The notes below the pieces were generated by a model. It ran no database searches. It was not told the DNA's origin and worked only from the letters and a program-made list of their open reading frames with translations. DNA of 64,000 nucleotides from Gordionus sp. m RMFG-2023 (Eukaryota > Nematomorpha > Gordioida > Chordodea > Parachordodidae). Of the stretch, positions 12,509 to 24,830 are shown in pieces (positions within the stretch are counted from its first letter, which is position 1; each line of letters opens with the position of its first letter). Both the position numbers and the translations under genes were made by a program. Where the stretch lies: the NCBI RefSeq assembly GCF_954871325.1, contig NC_088777.1, positions 15,353,366-15,417,365 of the forward strand. The letters are read 5' to 3'.

Positions 12509-12673
12509 TAAGTTTTATATCTTTAAGAAACTTCGTAAAATATATGGTCAATTTATTTTTAATTTCAATTATTGTATATCTATACTATTCTATAATTATT
12601 CAATTTAACTTCTATAAACATTCAATTTAAATGACCTTTTATAAATACGTTATATTATTGTATGACAAATATA
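12509..12673 (-). repeat. LTR copy of the old gypsy-type element (left)
   Basis: Direct-repeat partner of 16421-16572. The exact ends are uncertain because the two copies have diverged. Confidence 0.6.
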
Positions 12674-12984
12674 GGGCATGACTAAAATACGCGCCCCCTA
12701 TCAAAGAGGCTTAATTTTAATTTATTTTAATACAGAATCGTATTTAGTTTCATAAGATGAGTTTGAAAATGTTTATTTTCATTTAAAAAAATGGCAAAAT
12801 AGTAAAATTTAAAAAAAATTTAGTCAAAGTGTTTTTTCAAAATCTGAATAAGTTATAAATACGAATTTATAAACAAATTTTATCAAATGTACTTGTCTAA
12901 CATAAAAAAAATAGCGATGAAATTAAACAAATCCGGCCAGAAAGTTCGTATCTAATTCTGAACTAGGATGGTATAGGTATAGCT

Positions 12985-13384
12985 CAGTGGCGTAGCTACG
13001 GCGGTGGTTTTCGGGTTTGGACCCCTCCCAGAGCAAAATTTTTTTGAGATTATACGTTCAAAAGACTTAAAAGTGATTTTATATGAATTATATTTTTCTG
13101 GTTTTGATGTTTGTGGAAGGATATTATATTACTATTGAAATTATTCTGGATTGTATTATTATAAAGTCATTGAGAATAATCTACTAAATTATAATAACAT
13201 ATTATTGATGCATTTAAAAAATATATTTAATATATTATCGAAGATATGGTTATGATTTGTAAGATAAACCCAGCCGAAGGCTGGGCAAAAGAGCCGAAGG
13301 CCCGTTAAAGGGGGTCTGGGGGCGGAGCCCCCATCTTTTATATGTATGGACCCCCTCTAAGGAAAATTCCTAGCTACGCCACTG
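12985..13384. mobile_element. hAT MITE, 400 bp, perfect 8-bp TSD
   Basis: Ends CAGTGGCGTAGCTACGG and, inverted, CAGTGGCGTAGCTAGGA. GTATAGCT is duplicated at 12977-12984 and 13385-13392. It is clearly the same family as 9225-9623, sharing GGACCCCTCCCAGAGCAAA, GAGATTATACGTTCAAAAG and the right-end CCGAAGGCTGGG/GCCGAAGGCCCG hairpins. No coding capacity. Confidence 0.94.
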
Positions 13385-13517
13385 GTATAGCTGGTATTAA
13401 TCGCTCGGCCTATAAACATAATAATTCATTTTAATCCTATTTTTTTGGTATTTCTCAGCCCTAAGTGGTCCCGATTAAAATTTTTTAACTCTAAGCTAAG
13501 TTGCTTGCAGGATTTTA

Positions 13518-14720
13518 CTATCTAACCATAGAAAATGCCATGTTTTTATTTTTTATTTGAACTATTTGGAATAACATTATTCCTCTGGACCCCTGGTCTG
13601 AACCCCAGGTCTGTGCTCGGGGTTCGTACTCATAGCTGGTTTGGTCAATATTTAGACCCAAACCCCGGGTCTGGGTTTTACACAACCAACCAATTAACAA
13701 CACTAGTTTATGGTCCATTCGTATTATAAACTTACGTCCATACAAATAGCTATGAAATTTTTCTACACCGATTATTATTGCTTTAGCTTCTTTGTCTTTT
13801 GTAGATTAATTATTTTAAGCGTCTTGTAAAGTTCTTGAGGTGTACGCTATTGGAAATTCATCTCCGTTATTATATTTTTGCAGGAATACAGCTCCAAATC
13901 CTTGGTTAGATGCATCTGTTTTTAATATTAACTCGAGGTCTGGTTTATAAAACTGTATGGTATTTTGTTCTGTTACTATTCCTTTTGTTCTTTCAAATAA
14001 TGTATCTTTTTTTTAATCCAATTCCATTTAACATTTTTACTAGTTTTATTATGTAATTCGGCTATTATATAAGTTTAGTATGAACCGTGTATAATAGTTT
14101 AATATACTTAAAAATAATTTTATGCCATGTCTATCTTTTAGAGTTGGATATTTTTGTATTGTTATTATTTTCTTTTTATATGGGTGTATTCCATTTTCAT
14201 CTATTATGTATACTAAATAAAATATTTTTTTGCTTTTTGAGAGGACTTGATTTATATTCTCTACATGTTCTGTATCATTTTTTCCTGTGATTATACATCG
14301 TCTAAATAAACTGTTTATCTTTTCATTCAACCAGTAAATCGTCCATATATCGTTGAAATATTATTGGTGCTGCAGCGATACCATAAAGTAATCATAAAAT
14401 GTGGTAGTATCCATTTGGTGCTACCATAGTTAATAATTCTTGTGATTCTTGTCAATACTCATTTGTAGATATGCGTTATTTAGATCTTATGTTGTATACT
14501 TATTTCCATTAGCGATCTTTGCGATTAATTTTTCAAACGTTGGTAGAATGTGATAGACTTTTAGTAAAAATTTATTCAATGTTACTTTGAAATCACCACA
14601 TAATCTTAGTTCATCTAAAGTTTTACGTACCACTACCATTGGAGCATTCCAGGTTATTCTCGTTGATGGATCTATTTTCTTTATTAAGCTATTTTCTTCC
14701 AAACGTCTCTATTCATTTTC
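13518..14720 (-). pseudogene. Fossil reverse transcriptase / RNase H region (old gypsy-type)
   Basis: Minus-strand segments read as gypsy-type RNase H start (YGRKFIIRMDHK near 13720) and reverse transcriptase (IITGKNDTEHVENINQVL near 14280, and LCGDFKVTLNKFLL near 14590). Broken; part of the LTR element 12509-16572. Confidence 0.72.
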
Positions 14721-14805
14721 AATTTCTACTTTTAAAGGCTACGGTACTCTTCTTGCTAGTAGAGCTATTGGTTTTGTATTTCTTCTAATTGTAGTTTTAC
14801 TGGTT

Positions 14806-15201
14806 CTACATTTTTATTAATCCTAATTTATTATCAAACACAGTAGAAAATTTTTTATGTAGTTTTTCAATATTCTCGTTTCCATTATCGTTATTATTAT
14901 ATTTATTGCTAATCATATTGACTTTTACCTTTGTTGGTAACGATAGATCAAATTCTATAATCCATAGAAATCCAAATAGCGCTGCATCATTTGTTTTTGT
15001 AACTAATAAAGGAAGCCATTTTATTTTATCATCTAATTGAACTTTTGCTTCTCCTATAATTTTTATTGCATTGTTAGTTGGAGCTCTAACCATTCTAAGT
15101 TTTGGCCTCCCAATTTTATTCCATATTGTTGCATTAATGATGGTTACTGCTGAACCAGTATCATATTCAATTTTAATTTTGTGGTTGTTTATTAATACCA
15201 T
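14806..15201 (-). pseudogene. Fossil retropepsin-like protease region (old gypsy-type)
   Basis: The minus-strand frame contains the aspartic protease signature YDTGSAVTII in the position expected upstream of the reverse transcriptase. Part of the broken LTR element 12509-16572. Confidence 0.65.
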
Positions 15202-15209
15202 AATTATTG

Positions 15210-16310
15210 GGTGCTGTCTATATTTGTACCTTTTTTATTGAAAAATCTGAATCTTCGTCGTTACTATTTTAATTTGTACCGTAAATATTTCCTATATTTT
15301 TACATCACACGGCAAAGTAGTTTAATCTCTTACATTTGCTGCAAGTTTTTCTGTTTACATATGTTTTATTATCATTTTGATACTGCCGATTATCATTATC
15401 AATATACTGCCGATTATTATTATTATAATAAGCTTATATCTGCTTATTAATGGACTAATGGAATTTTAGCACTTAGATTAATACTTTTATAGGATAAAAT
15501 CTGCTTATTAATGTACTACTGGATTTTTTAGCACTTTTTTTTCTACTACGGTTTTTATTTTACACTCTTTATAATTTCTTTATTTTATTTTTAAGATTCT
15601 CCAAAACAAAAAAATTTAGTAATCTTTCAAAACAAAAAAAACGAAGAAAAAATGAATAATAATTTTTTCAATATTGTTTTTTCTATAAATTATTCATTAT
15701 ATAATAAAAATAAATAAATATTTATTATTATAATAAAACAATTGTCATTCTGATTTAATCGTTTATTATTATCATTATGTTTAGTCGTCTCTTTGTTTTT
15801 ATGAACCATTTTAGCATTATTTATTTCTATGCCATTCTATAATCTTTTTAAGCTTAACGGTTGCTCTTTGTCTCAAGTATCTAGGTATCTTAAACTTAGT
15901 TCTTTTCTAGTTGCGACATCTTTAATCTAGCGATTAATTGATCACGAATTCGTAGTTCTATTTTATCTTCAAATTCACATCTAAAGGCTAGTTCCTTTAT
16001 ATTTTTTAAATACCACAACTTAATCATAAAATTAATCCTTGATGCCAAAACAGTTCTTTCGTCTTTGACTGTTTTGCAATTTTATATAAAACTTCCCATA
16101 CCACATCATCAATTTTCCTTGAAAATAGTAATTTTTTTTATATCTGTTATTATATTTATTCCTCCATATGCTATGAATATTTTTTTCAAAGTTGCGTCTG
16201 TTTGAGGAATATTCTTTACATTCAAAGTATATTTAATATAATCCAAATAATCATGTAAAGAAGTTTCCTCTTTATGAAATTTGCTAAATGTAAATTTTTG
16301 AAATATCACC
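15210..16310 (-). pseudogene. Fossil gag region (old gypsy-type)
   Basis: Cysteine-bearing zinc-knuckle-like sequence near 15300-15370 followed, going 5' on the minus strand, by weak gag-like frames up to about 16310. Strongly AT-biased and broken. Confidence 0.5.
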
Positions 16311-16420
16311 CATAATTTCTAAAAATATGTATTGTTTTTTTTAAAAAAAACAAAAGAAATTTACAATTTTATTTAATAACTTAACCGAAAACCGCGTTTT
16401 TTTTATTTCGTCACCAATTT

Positions 16421-16572
16421 TATATCAGGAAACTTCATTAAATATAGGGTCAATATATTTTTATTTTTAATTCTTGTATTACTATTCTATAATCATTCAA
16501 TTTAACTTCTATAAATAAGTATTCAATTTAACTGACCTTTTATAAATATGTTATATTATTGTATGACAAATA
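16421..16572 (-). repeat. LTR copy of the old gypsy-type element (right)
   Basis: Partner of 12509-12673; it lies at the 5' side of the minus-strand element. A TGGTGACGAAAT primer-site-like sequence is next to it on the minus strand. Confidence 0.6.
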
Positions 16573-16999
16573 TATTATACAAATAACATTGAATATGATA
16601 ACCTTTTAAATTTATAAAATACCCAGTCTTCCCTATGTTTATTGAAATTTTAAAAATCGTATATACATATATTAATCCCACCCAATATCTAGTGTTTACT
16701 AACACCTGACTGCACCCTGGACTTTGACGATATTTAATTTTATTTAAATTAAGCAAAGAATTTATATTTATTAATATAATATTAAACCAACTCCAACCTT
16801 CTCACAATATATATATATAATTAGCATTGCTGTAATGCCTTTTCCTATAAACATATAGCATACGTATGCTTGTGTTTTAACCAATGACACATAGGCGTAG
16901 ACAGGGGGGGGGGAGAAGGGGAAATTCCCCCCTCACCTTCAGAAATTTATCACTTTGTGTAAATATCATTTTTAGCTAATAAAAAATATCCCCCTTACT

Positions 17000-17284
17000 C
17001 TTTAACGAAAGTAGAACCATTATTTATATTTATTTATTTCTATAACATTTAATAGGTATCAGTTTTCATTGACATTTTATTCAGTATAATTAAACATAAG
17101 GTGCAACTTAATTACAAATGGCGATATATAATTACACGTTAAGAGATTGATGTGTACATAATACATTAGGAAGTTAAACAACACCTATTATATTAATCGT
17201 AAATATATATATATAATCATATCTAATTGTCAAATATAATATGTAATATGATAAAATATTACAATAGATTACTTCTTTGCTACA
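17000..17284 (-). repeat. 3' LTR of the young gypsy element
   Basis: Nearly identical to 21956-22241. On the minus strand it begins TGTAGCAAAG after the purine tract. Confidence 0.88.
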
Positions 17285-17443
17285 TTTCCCCCTATAGAGA
17301 GATATCTCTTCAATCATTCGTTTCGGGGGCTTATGTGTCCGCCCGCCTTGGGGTTTCACACTCTCTCTGATCGCTGTCAGCGATCACGCGCTACGTCGTA
17401 TCTGATATCAAACGGTCCCTTAGCTGGTCAGCATGTTTCCGTA

Positions 17444-18327
17444 TTACACGATCTGGGTCTTGATTACATAGGAATATAATCCCTTTCTATCCTGAATCAC
17501 CTCTTCTCTCCAACCCTTAGCGGTTTCATTCCTTACCCACACATGCTGACCAACGTCAAATTCCCTAAAATTGGAATGTGTATCATGTTCTTGATTTTGT
17601 TTATCATTGGTTTTATCAATCTCCTTTCCCACCTCTGGTCTAGCCCAGTCTAAATTAGTTTTTATTTGACGACCGAACATAATCTTCGCTGGTGACCTAC
17701 CCGACGAACTATGTTCTCTCAGCCTATACGCTGCTACCGTTTGAGTTATCGCCTCTTGCGGGTCATTAATTGATTCTCGACTGGCATAATACCTCCCTTT
17801 TAAGGTTCGAATGGTTTGTTCCGCCTGCCCATTTGTCTTCGGGTGGTACGGCGTTGAGCGAATGTGGCAAATGTTGTTTTCTTCACAAAATCGCTTAAAT
17901 TCTATTGAAATGAATTGAGGTCCATTATCCGTTACAATGCTTTTAGGTACCCCAAAGGTAGCAAACCACTTCTTTAATCTCGTTATCATCTCCTTCGCCG
18001 ATGTGTTTCTCATCAGGTCTACCTCAGCCCATTTTGAGTATGAATCTACTCCCACTAGCCAATAAAAAAGAGTCAACCGGTCCCGCAAAATCTAGATGCA
18101 TACGTTCCCATGGCTCTTTGATACAATTCCATGAGTATAGAGGTAACTCCATTACGTTCGGTTGATTTTTCTGACATCCAACACACAGCTTTATATACCG
18201 TTCTATGTCCTCTTCGCATTTCGGCCACCAACAATACAATCGAAAAATAGATTTCATCGTGTTCATTTGGATGTCCCCGATGTAGTGTTTCCAACACTGA
18301 ATTCCTAAGCTTCGTAGGGATTATCAA
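17444..18327 (-). pseudogene. Fossil integrase region (young gypsy)
   Basis: Minus-strand frames show the integrase zinc-binding region (CVGCQKNQPN near 18180) and the catalytic core (ATFGVPKSIVTDNGPQF near 17960, HIRSTPYHPKTNGQAEQ near 17830). Overlapping frames show that this part is broken. Confidence 0.85.
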
Positions 18328-18478
18328 TCTACCATTTCGTTCAACTATTCCCCTGTCTACTCCTCTCGTTGGGTGTGAAAGATTACTAGCTCCGGTTCTT
18401 CTTTCCGATTAAAGCCTCTCCACCCTTGCTCAATATGTTGTGCCCAGGGTCTACTTGACAGGATTTTCAGATGCAAAC

Positions 18479-19010
18479 CCCCTTCAAAAATCTTTGCCTA
18501 CCCCCCTAAAAAAATTTTGCCACCTTTGGCGGCTGTGTCTCACTATTATTATTTTTACCTTTTAAATTTATTGATACTCTTTTCAGAGAATTTATAAAGG
18601 ATAACTTAAATTAATCTTTCTCTACTACCAACTATCCATATTTTGTGAATGTAAAGAATTTATTTTTTAGATAATAAATTCAATTAAAACCTCCATTATT
18701 TACAATGAATTAATTATTATGGCATTATGAGCTTGCTGAAATGATAGCAGAAAGTTTTATTTGGAAAACAATGTGTATGATTGTTTGCAATATATAGATT
18801 TGGTCGATGAATTGTATTATAATAATTCTATTATAAAAGTATTAATTTTTACAGCAACAAATTTTGTCCTATTTCATCTCAAAATTAAATAGATACCCCC
18901 CCCCCCAAACAAATTTTTTTTAAAATCTTACCACCATTAAAGCAGCCTACCCCTTACCCCCATTAAAGCAGCCTACCCCACCCCCACTACCCCCCCCACC
19001 TAATAAATAG
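18479..19010. mobile_element. Unclassified 0.53-kb insertion inside the gypsy element
   Basis: The 9 bp GATGCAAAC occur on both sides (18470-18478 and 19011-19019), directly interrupting the LTR element between its RNase H and integrase regions. The insert is AT-rich in the middle and C-rich at both ends, with long C runs (18897-18909 and 18990-19000) and a 24-bp tandem repeat containing CATTAAAGCAGCCTACCCC. No inverted termini were found. The TSD size fits a hAT or Mutator-type derivative, but the family is unclear. Confidence 0.7.
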
Positions 19011-19037
19011 GATGCAAACTGTTCCTACCCCTCCCGC

Positions 19038-20666
19038 TCATGTAGACGCTGGTTGTGTCACTCGCTTTAGTATTGGATCTTTAATTGAATTATTGCACAG
19101 GTTTCCCCCTGAGATCTGCATATCCTTTAAGTTTACGTTCCGAATCGCCAATGCAAGCTTGGTATCCCGATTAGGTATAATATCGTGGAGCAGTAGCCTA
19201 GATAAGGCGTCTGCTATAAAATTTTCCCGACCAGATCTATATTCCACGCTAAAGTCGTAAGCGGCCATCTTCCAGGATCAACGTGTCAGATGATTGTTTG
19301 ATATCTTTGGTAGATCCCTCTTTTCTCCGAACAACCGTACCAAGGGTTTATGGTCTGTTCGAAGTATAAATTTTCGACCGTAGATAAAGTTGTGGAATTT
19401 TTCTATTCCAAATAACAATGCCCTCGCTTCTTTATCGATAGGCGCATAATGTTTCTCCGACTGTAACAACGTCCGAGACGCGAATGCTATTGGTTTTTCC
19501 CCATTTTGTGAAACCTTATGAAGTAAAACAGCCCCCAGTCCTGTATCTGACGCGTCACACTCCATAATCAACGGTAATTTAGCATTATATGGCATTAAGG
19601 TTTCTTCTGTTGATAACAATGTCTTAACTTTATCGAAAGCCTCCTGCTTTACATTAGTCCAACACCATGGTACTTTTACACTAGTCAATCGATGTAACAC
19701 TGCTTCACTATGAAGATTGGGAATGAACCGTTCATGATACGTGACAAGCCCAAGAAATGAACGTAACTGATGAACATTCTTGGGGTTAGGTGCGGCTTGG
19801 ATTGCTTTAACTTTCTCTTCGCTTGGATGTGCCCCATTTTGGTCGATAACGATACCTAAAAACGAAACAGATTTCCGTAGAAATTGGACTTTTTCAAATT
19901 TAGCTTTGAGGCCTGCTTCCTGCAGTCTATCGAGTACTATTTTCAAATTAGCCAGATGTTCAGCGTCATTTTTGCCGGAGATAATTACATCGTCCAAATA
20001 CACTCCAGTCATGGGGCAATATTTCAAAACATTGTCCATGTAACGCTGGAAAATAGTTGGTGCGCACGAAACCCCAAACGGCATCCTTCGGTATCGAAAA
20101 TATCCTTTATGTGTTGAGATGACCAAATATTCTTGGAACTCTGGCTAAACGGCCATTTGTAGATACGTGTCCTTTAAATCTATCACCGTAAAACGGTTCC
20201 CCCCTTGAATCTTAACCAATAAGTCATCCAGCGTAGGAATAACGTGATGATCATATAATAGATGGGGATTTAAACTCACCTTGAAATCTGCGCAAATACG
20301 AATCTCGCCATTGTTTTTCCTGACATTTACTGTTGGGGTTGCCCATGGCACCCTAGTTATAGAGGAATCGATGGGCTCCAAAATCTCCGCAGCCACAAGG
20401 CGATCAAGTTCTAGTTCAACCGCTCTGCGTAATGGAAATGACACTCGACGAGCTGTAAACGATTTTGGAACCGTATCTTTTAATTGGAGTCGCACAGCGA
20501 AATTACGTATCAACCCCGATTTGACGTCAAAAACTGCTTTAAACTGTTTAGCTAACAAATGCCCCATTACGTCTTCCGTTAGTGACATCCTCGATCCGTG
20601 TGAGCATCGATTATATTCGAACGGCCCATCGAGGCTTCGGCCCACGCATCGTTGGTTTGGTGGCAA
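19038..20666 (-). pseudogene. Fossil reverse transcriptase / RNase H region (young gypsy)
   Basis: Minus-strand frames contain typical gypsy reverse transcriptase motifs (YRRMPFGVSCAPTIFQRYM near 20090, TGVYLDDVIISG near 20000) and RNase H motifs (LIMECDASDTGLGAVL near 19560, KFILRTDHKPL near 19370). The region is broken in a few places but otherwise well preserved, consistent with the similar LTRs. Confidence 0.9.
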
Positions 20667-20797
20667 CTTGAAGTTATTGTTTTTCTATTCGTTTTGAGAA
20701 CCTGTTGTATGCTTACCTGTCTCGGTAACTCAAACCTAAATGCCTAAATCCATGGCAACCCAAACAGAGGTAGGTCATTTGACTTTATTATAATAAC

Positions 20798-21900
20798 TTA
20801 TAAATTGCGAATTTCCTTCCCCACTTGCACACGAACCATGGCTTCACTCATAAGATCCAAAAGCTTATCTCCATAGGCTGCTAATGGGTTTGTGGAAGAT
20901 GTTAGTGGTTTGACAATTTTCTCCCAAATATTCAATCCTATAATAGAGGCTTGCTCCTGTATCATAATCAAAATAAGTCCATTTATTTTGGCTGTGATCT
21001 TTGCCCTTTTATTTAATCCCCTTGTCCAGAGATTATTAATTGAATCACTGGAGTGACAATGTGGTTTCACTGAGTTTAAATTGCGATATACAGGCTTACT
21101 ACGGCAACATTCTGCGAAATGTCCTATTCTTTGGCACTTAGAACATGTTTTGTCTTTAGCTGGGAATAAATATCTTTCATGCCAGCCGGCACAATTCTTA
21201 CATTTATTATCGTAAAACTTGTTGTTAGGCTTCCTATAATTAATGTCTCTCTTAACACACTCTTGTGAATTAGGCATTTTATGTTTGCAATCTTGCGGTC
21301 TGACACTATTTACCAAGTCTTTCTTGATAGTAATTTCTTTTTGAGCATTTTCTGTTGCCGTGGCCATATCTAGCACGAACTGGAACGTCAGGGGCTTTTT
21401 GTTCACATCCAATGCTAAAGGATATTTAGTCCTAAGTTCAACTTCGAGACCTGGTTGATCTATACCCGCAACTAATTGATCTCTTAACCAGCTGTCAACT
21501 TCTGATAGCGTAAAACAACACGCTTTCGCAGTTATTTTGATTCTAATAGCGAACTCTCCAATTGGTTAATTCTCATTCCTAATTAACCTTATGAAATCTA
21601 ATCTACTACCGAAAATGGTTTTATTCTTCTCAAAAATATGTAGCGAGACACTCCTTATCTTATCAAATTTAGTTGTTAGAATGGTTTCAGGAAATAAATA
21701 TTGTTCGAGAATGTCAATGCCCTCAGCGCCAAAACTCACCATGAACAGGTCCTTATTTTCTTGATCGGTCGGTGTCCAGTTCTTTAGTCTTAACGTTGCG
21801 TCCCAAAATTGTAACCAACGTTGTATAGACCCATTTTTGATATTTTTCTAACTTATCAATAATACTAGTATTTTTGGACTGAGGCATAATTTATAAAATT
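20798..21900 (-). pseudogene. Fossil gag / protease region (young gypsy)
   Basis: On the minus strand, zinc-knuckle cysteines are readable (CKNCAGWHERYLF and CSKCQRIGHFAECC, 21110-21220). A diverged protease-like stretch lies on the pol-proximal side, and gag-like sequence extends toward the 5' LTR. Broken. Confidence 0.75.
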
Positions 21901-21955
21901 AATAACTATTTTCTTACTTGTTTTAATTAGAATATTAGAATCCACGTCGTCGCCA

Positions 21956-22241
21956 CTTTAACGAAAGTAGAACCATTATTTATATTTATTTATTTCTATA
22001 ACTCATTTATAGGTATCAGTGTTCATTGACATTTTATTCAGTATAATTAAACATAAGGTGCAACTTAATTACAAATGGCGATATATAATTACACGTTAAG
22101 AGATTGATGTGTACATAATACATTAGGAAGTTAAACAACACCTATTATATTATTCGTAAATATATATAAATAATCATATCTAACTGTCAAATATAATATG
22201 TAATATGATAAAATATTACAATAGATTACTTCTTTACTGCA
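21956..22241 (-). repeat. 5' LTR of the young gypsy element
   Basis: Partner of 17000-17284. The candidate TSD (ACTC beside each LTR) is short and depends on where the ends are placed. Confidence 0.85.
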
Positions 22242-22777
22242 CTCCCCCCACTCCCTGACCCTCACAAATGTATGCATATATCTTAAACATTAATTTGAAA
22301 GAAATAATGTAAAATTTGATATTTTTTTATAAAACTATTCATCATAATTTATAGATTTTTTGGAAAAATTTATTATATAAAATGAACAAAAAATGTTTTT
22401 TAATAAATGGAATACAAGCTAAAGATAAGTCTTAAGACAAAAGTGAAATGTATTATAATTATTAATAATAGATCCATAAAATTACTAAATAATATAATAT
22501 ATCAAATATAATTTTTTATAAAGTGAGTAATTTTAATTTATTTATCTTAATAAAAGTAAAATATAATTAAAAAACTATTGATAAAATTAAATCATAAATT
22601 AAATAAAAATATTAAAGCACAATATAAACAATGGAATATTATATGTCGTAGATTTACAGTATATCTAATTTTATCAATTATCAAATGACAATCAAGTAAT
22701 TTTTACCAATATAGCGAATTATAATTTTACAGAAAACTATAAAATATTGATAAGGACATCAGAAAATATCTTTTAAA

Positions 22778-23050
22778 GACATTGTGGGATGAATAATATG
22801 AAGATTAAATTTTAATATCATTATTTAGTTAGAATAAATAGATGGCGTTAAATAATTGAATGCAAATTGTTGCTATATTTATTATCAAGAGCATTGATTA
22901 GTAAAATTTATTAAAATATTAACTGTAATATATTCTCTAACTGTCAAATATGTCTGCAAAAGTAAAATTTTACCTAGTATTTTGTAACTAATTCATAATA
23001 GAGGAATATCAACTATATGTCTACTTACTTTTTATAAATAAATTTATTAT
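22778..23050. repeat. Repeat copy shared with 10388-10656 (empty Harbinger site)
   Basis: Same-orientation paralogue of 10388-10656. It continues uninterrupted through AAATTTATTATAATTGTATGG, where the other copy holds a Harbinger MITE. Confidence 0.85.
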
Positions 23051-23212
23051 AATTGTATGGAATAAATGATTATCATGCTTTTATATTAATAATGTATATA
23101 CAATTAATATATTTTATATAAACTAATAAAAAATATATTTCATATTTGGCTTATTTTAATTCCCCCCCCCCCACCCCATTAGGAAAATCCTGGCTACGCC
23201 TATGCAATGACA

Positions 23213-24085
23213 TTATATGCCATTGGTTTTAACCGTAGAAATAAGAACAATAGAACGCACTTTTGACGAAATACATTTTTTTTATATAATTTGCATTGTT
23301 CTCTTTTTCCCTCTTCTCTTGAACCTGGTCGGATCGTAATTTAAAAATAAGCTAGTCAAAAAGTTTATAAAATAATATATTACTATAATATTTGAATTGT
23401 GATTGAATCAAAGATATTATTATTGTTAGAGGTTAATTAAGAGAAGAAACAAATATAGATTAACAAAATATCGAAGTGAAAAGATTGTTTAATTTAAAGA
23501 TAAAATTTAAAAGGGTTTGGGCACGCTAATAGTACTACTATTAATAAAATGTCAAATAAGCTAAAATGTCTGTCAAAATGGCCCCTACAAATTTTAAGCG
23601 AGAGAAGTTATAATAGAATTAAAACATTGTAACCAAAATAATGTAATTTAACTATTGCCAATATACATAAGTTTCATAAATATCTGGCTTTCTTATTAGA
23701 TCTTAAGCCTCTATTAATAATTGATTATAAAAAATCTTAAGGGCAAATTTTATGTAAAAGATATGATTAGTGTTTTATTTTGAGATGAGGTATATGATAA
23801 TCTCATTTTTTAGCTTAAAGTTTCATTTATAACAAAACATCATATATTAATAATATAAATTTTACTCCACTTAACATTTTCATAACATATCATTATTAAA
23901 ATTAAAACAAAATAAAAACTTACAATGACTTTAGCAAATATATTAAATCTTATAATATATTACTATTATCAAATAGAATTAAAGTGAAAAATTACATTTT
24001 CATAGTAAAATAATATATATTTACAAACTTGAAACTGAGCATACACATATAATCACACAAATGGAGAAAATATAATCTTTTATCA
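23213..24085. other. AT-rich DNA without a recognised gene
   Basis: No coding-like frame and no bounded element. Confidence 0.5.
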
Positions 24086-24325
24086 ATAATAAATGTAAAA
24101 CAAATTCACCAGTAATGTAAAATTCATAAATAATAAATGTAAAACAATTTCATAAATTTTAAATGCAAAACAATTTTATAAATATTAAATACAAAACAAT
24201 TTATAAATATTAAATGCAAAACAATTATATAAATAATAAATACAAAACAATTTTATAAATGCAAAACAATTTTATAAATATTAAATGTAAAACAAAATAT
24301 CAAATGTAAAACAATTTCATTATTA
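24086..24325. repeat. Roughly 27-bp tandem array
   Basis: About eight to ten diverged copies of ATAAATATTAAATGCAAAAC followed by AATTTT. The spacing varies (about 17-30 bp), so the array has decayed. Non-coding. Confidence 0.75.
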
Positions 24326-24660
24326 AATCATTCATGAAAGGTAGAGTGGGCTTGACAATCATGCTAGACAAAATTATTTATAATCTAATTACAATAGTTT
24401 GTTCAAATAAATTTATATGATCTACTTACTTCTTAGAACATTATAAAAATTTGGATCTGAGGTATAATTATTGCCAGCACAGTAATTGTTAAAAAAGTAT
24501 TTTAAGGAACATTTCCTAAAAATCTTAATATAATATTTAAGCTTATATATTGAACAATAAGCATAAGATATTTGAGCATATAAATTTAGGCTAAGCAAAA
24601 TTTAGCGAATGGTAACCGATAAAATACCTAATTATAACTTAAAAATCATTGTAGATTTTA

Positions 24661-24830
24661 GGTTATTGTTACTTGCCACTATGGTTGCATTTAAAAAAGT
24701 TATAAAAAAGTAAAATTTTCATTTTTTAAAGAACGCATGTTGTTTTTTATTTCACCATTACAATATTTTATTTATTTTTAAAAAATTATTTTTTATTTTA
24801 TTTATTACAAATGTTGGAAATCAATAGTAA
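24661..24830 (+). repeat. Left terminal inverted repeat of the MULE-type element
   Basis: Its inner part (AAAGAACGCATGTTG and TTGGAAATCAAT) matches the inverse of 26680-26779. Its outer part (TATGGTTGCATTTAAAAAAG) matches the inverse of 31342-31409. Confidence 0.85.

Larger units (their letters stand above)
12509..16572 (-). mobile_element. Old broken Ty3/gypsy-type LTR element (fossil)
   Basis: Direct repeats of about 150-165 bp at 12509-12673 and 16421-16572 (shared phrase TATTATTGTATGACAAATAT) look like LTRs. Between them, on the minus strand, are recognisable gag, protease, reverse transcriptase and RNase H regions in gypsy order. No integrase region is visible. The element is broken, with many breaks, and the LTR copies differ noticeably, so it is old. 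A hAT MITE (12985-13384) lies inside, between the 3' LTR and the RNase H region. Confidence 0.75.
17000..22241 (-). mobile_element. Young Ty3/gypsy LTR element nested in a hAT (fossil)
   Basis: Two LTRs of about 285 bp (17000-17284 and 21956-22241) bound a minus-strand gypsy element with gag, protease, reverse transcriptase/RNase H and integrase in Ty3/gypsy order. The minus strand has a TGGCGACGACGTGG primer-site-like sequence at the 5' LTR and a purine tract AGGGGGAAA next to the 3' LTR. By eye the LTRs differ at fewer than about ten positions, so the insertion is comparatively recent. It is broken, with several breaks, and carries a 0.53-kb foreign insertion at 18479-19010. It lies inside the hAT element 16890-23204. 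Confidence 0.9.
16890..23204. mobile_element. hAT element split by a gypsy element, perfect TSD
   Basis: Left end CATAGGCGTAGACAGG and inverted right end CATAGGCGTAGCCAGGATTTT. CAATGACA is duplicated at 16882-16889 and 23205-23212. Removing the LTR element at about 17000-22241 leaves roughly 1.07 kb, a non-autonomous hAT. Its left 100 bp (AAATATCATTTTTAGCTAATAAAAA) match the left end of the transposase-bearing hAT at 39918, and 22778-23050 match 10388-10656. A G run abuts the left end and a C run lies near the right end (23162-23172). Confidence 0.93.

Noticed and set aside
13518-13745. Host genes on both strands near 13.5-13.7 kb
   Set aside because: The minus-strand start matches a gypsy RNase H motif and the plus-strand frame is its shadow.
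24086-24325. CRISPR-like array
   Set aside because: Spacing is irregular, there are no unique spacers, the genome is eukaryotic, and the units are decayed AT-rich tandem repeats.
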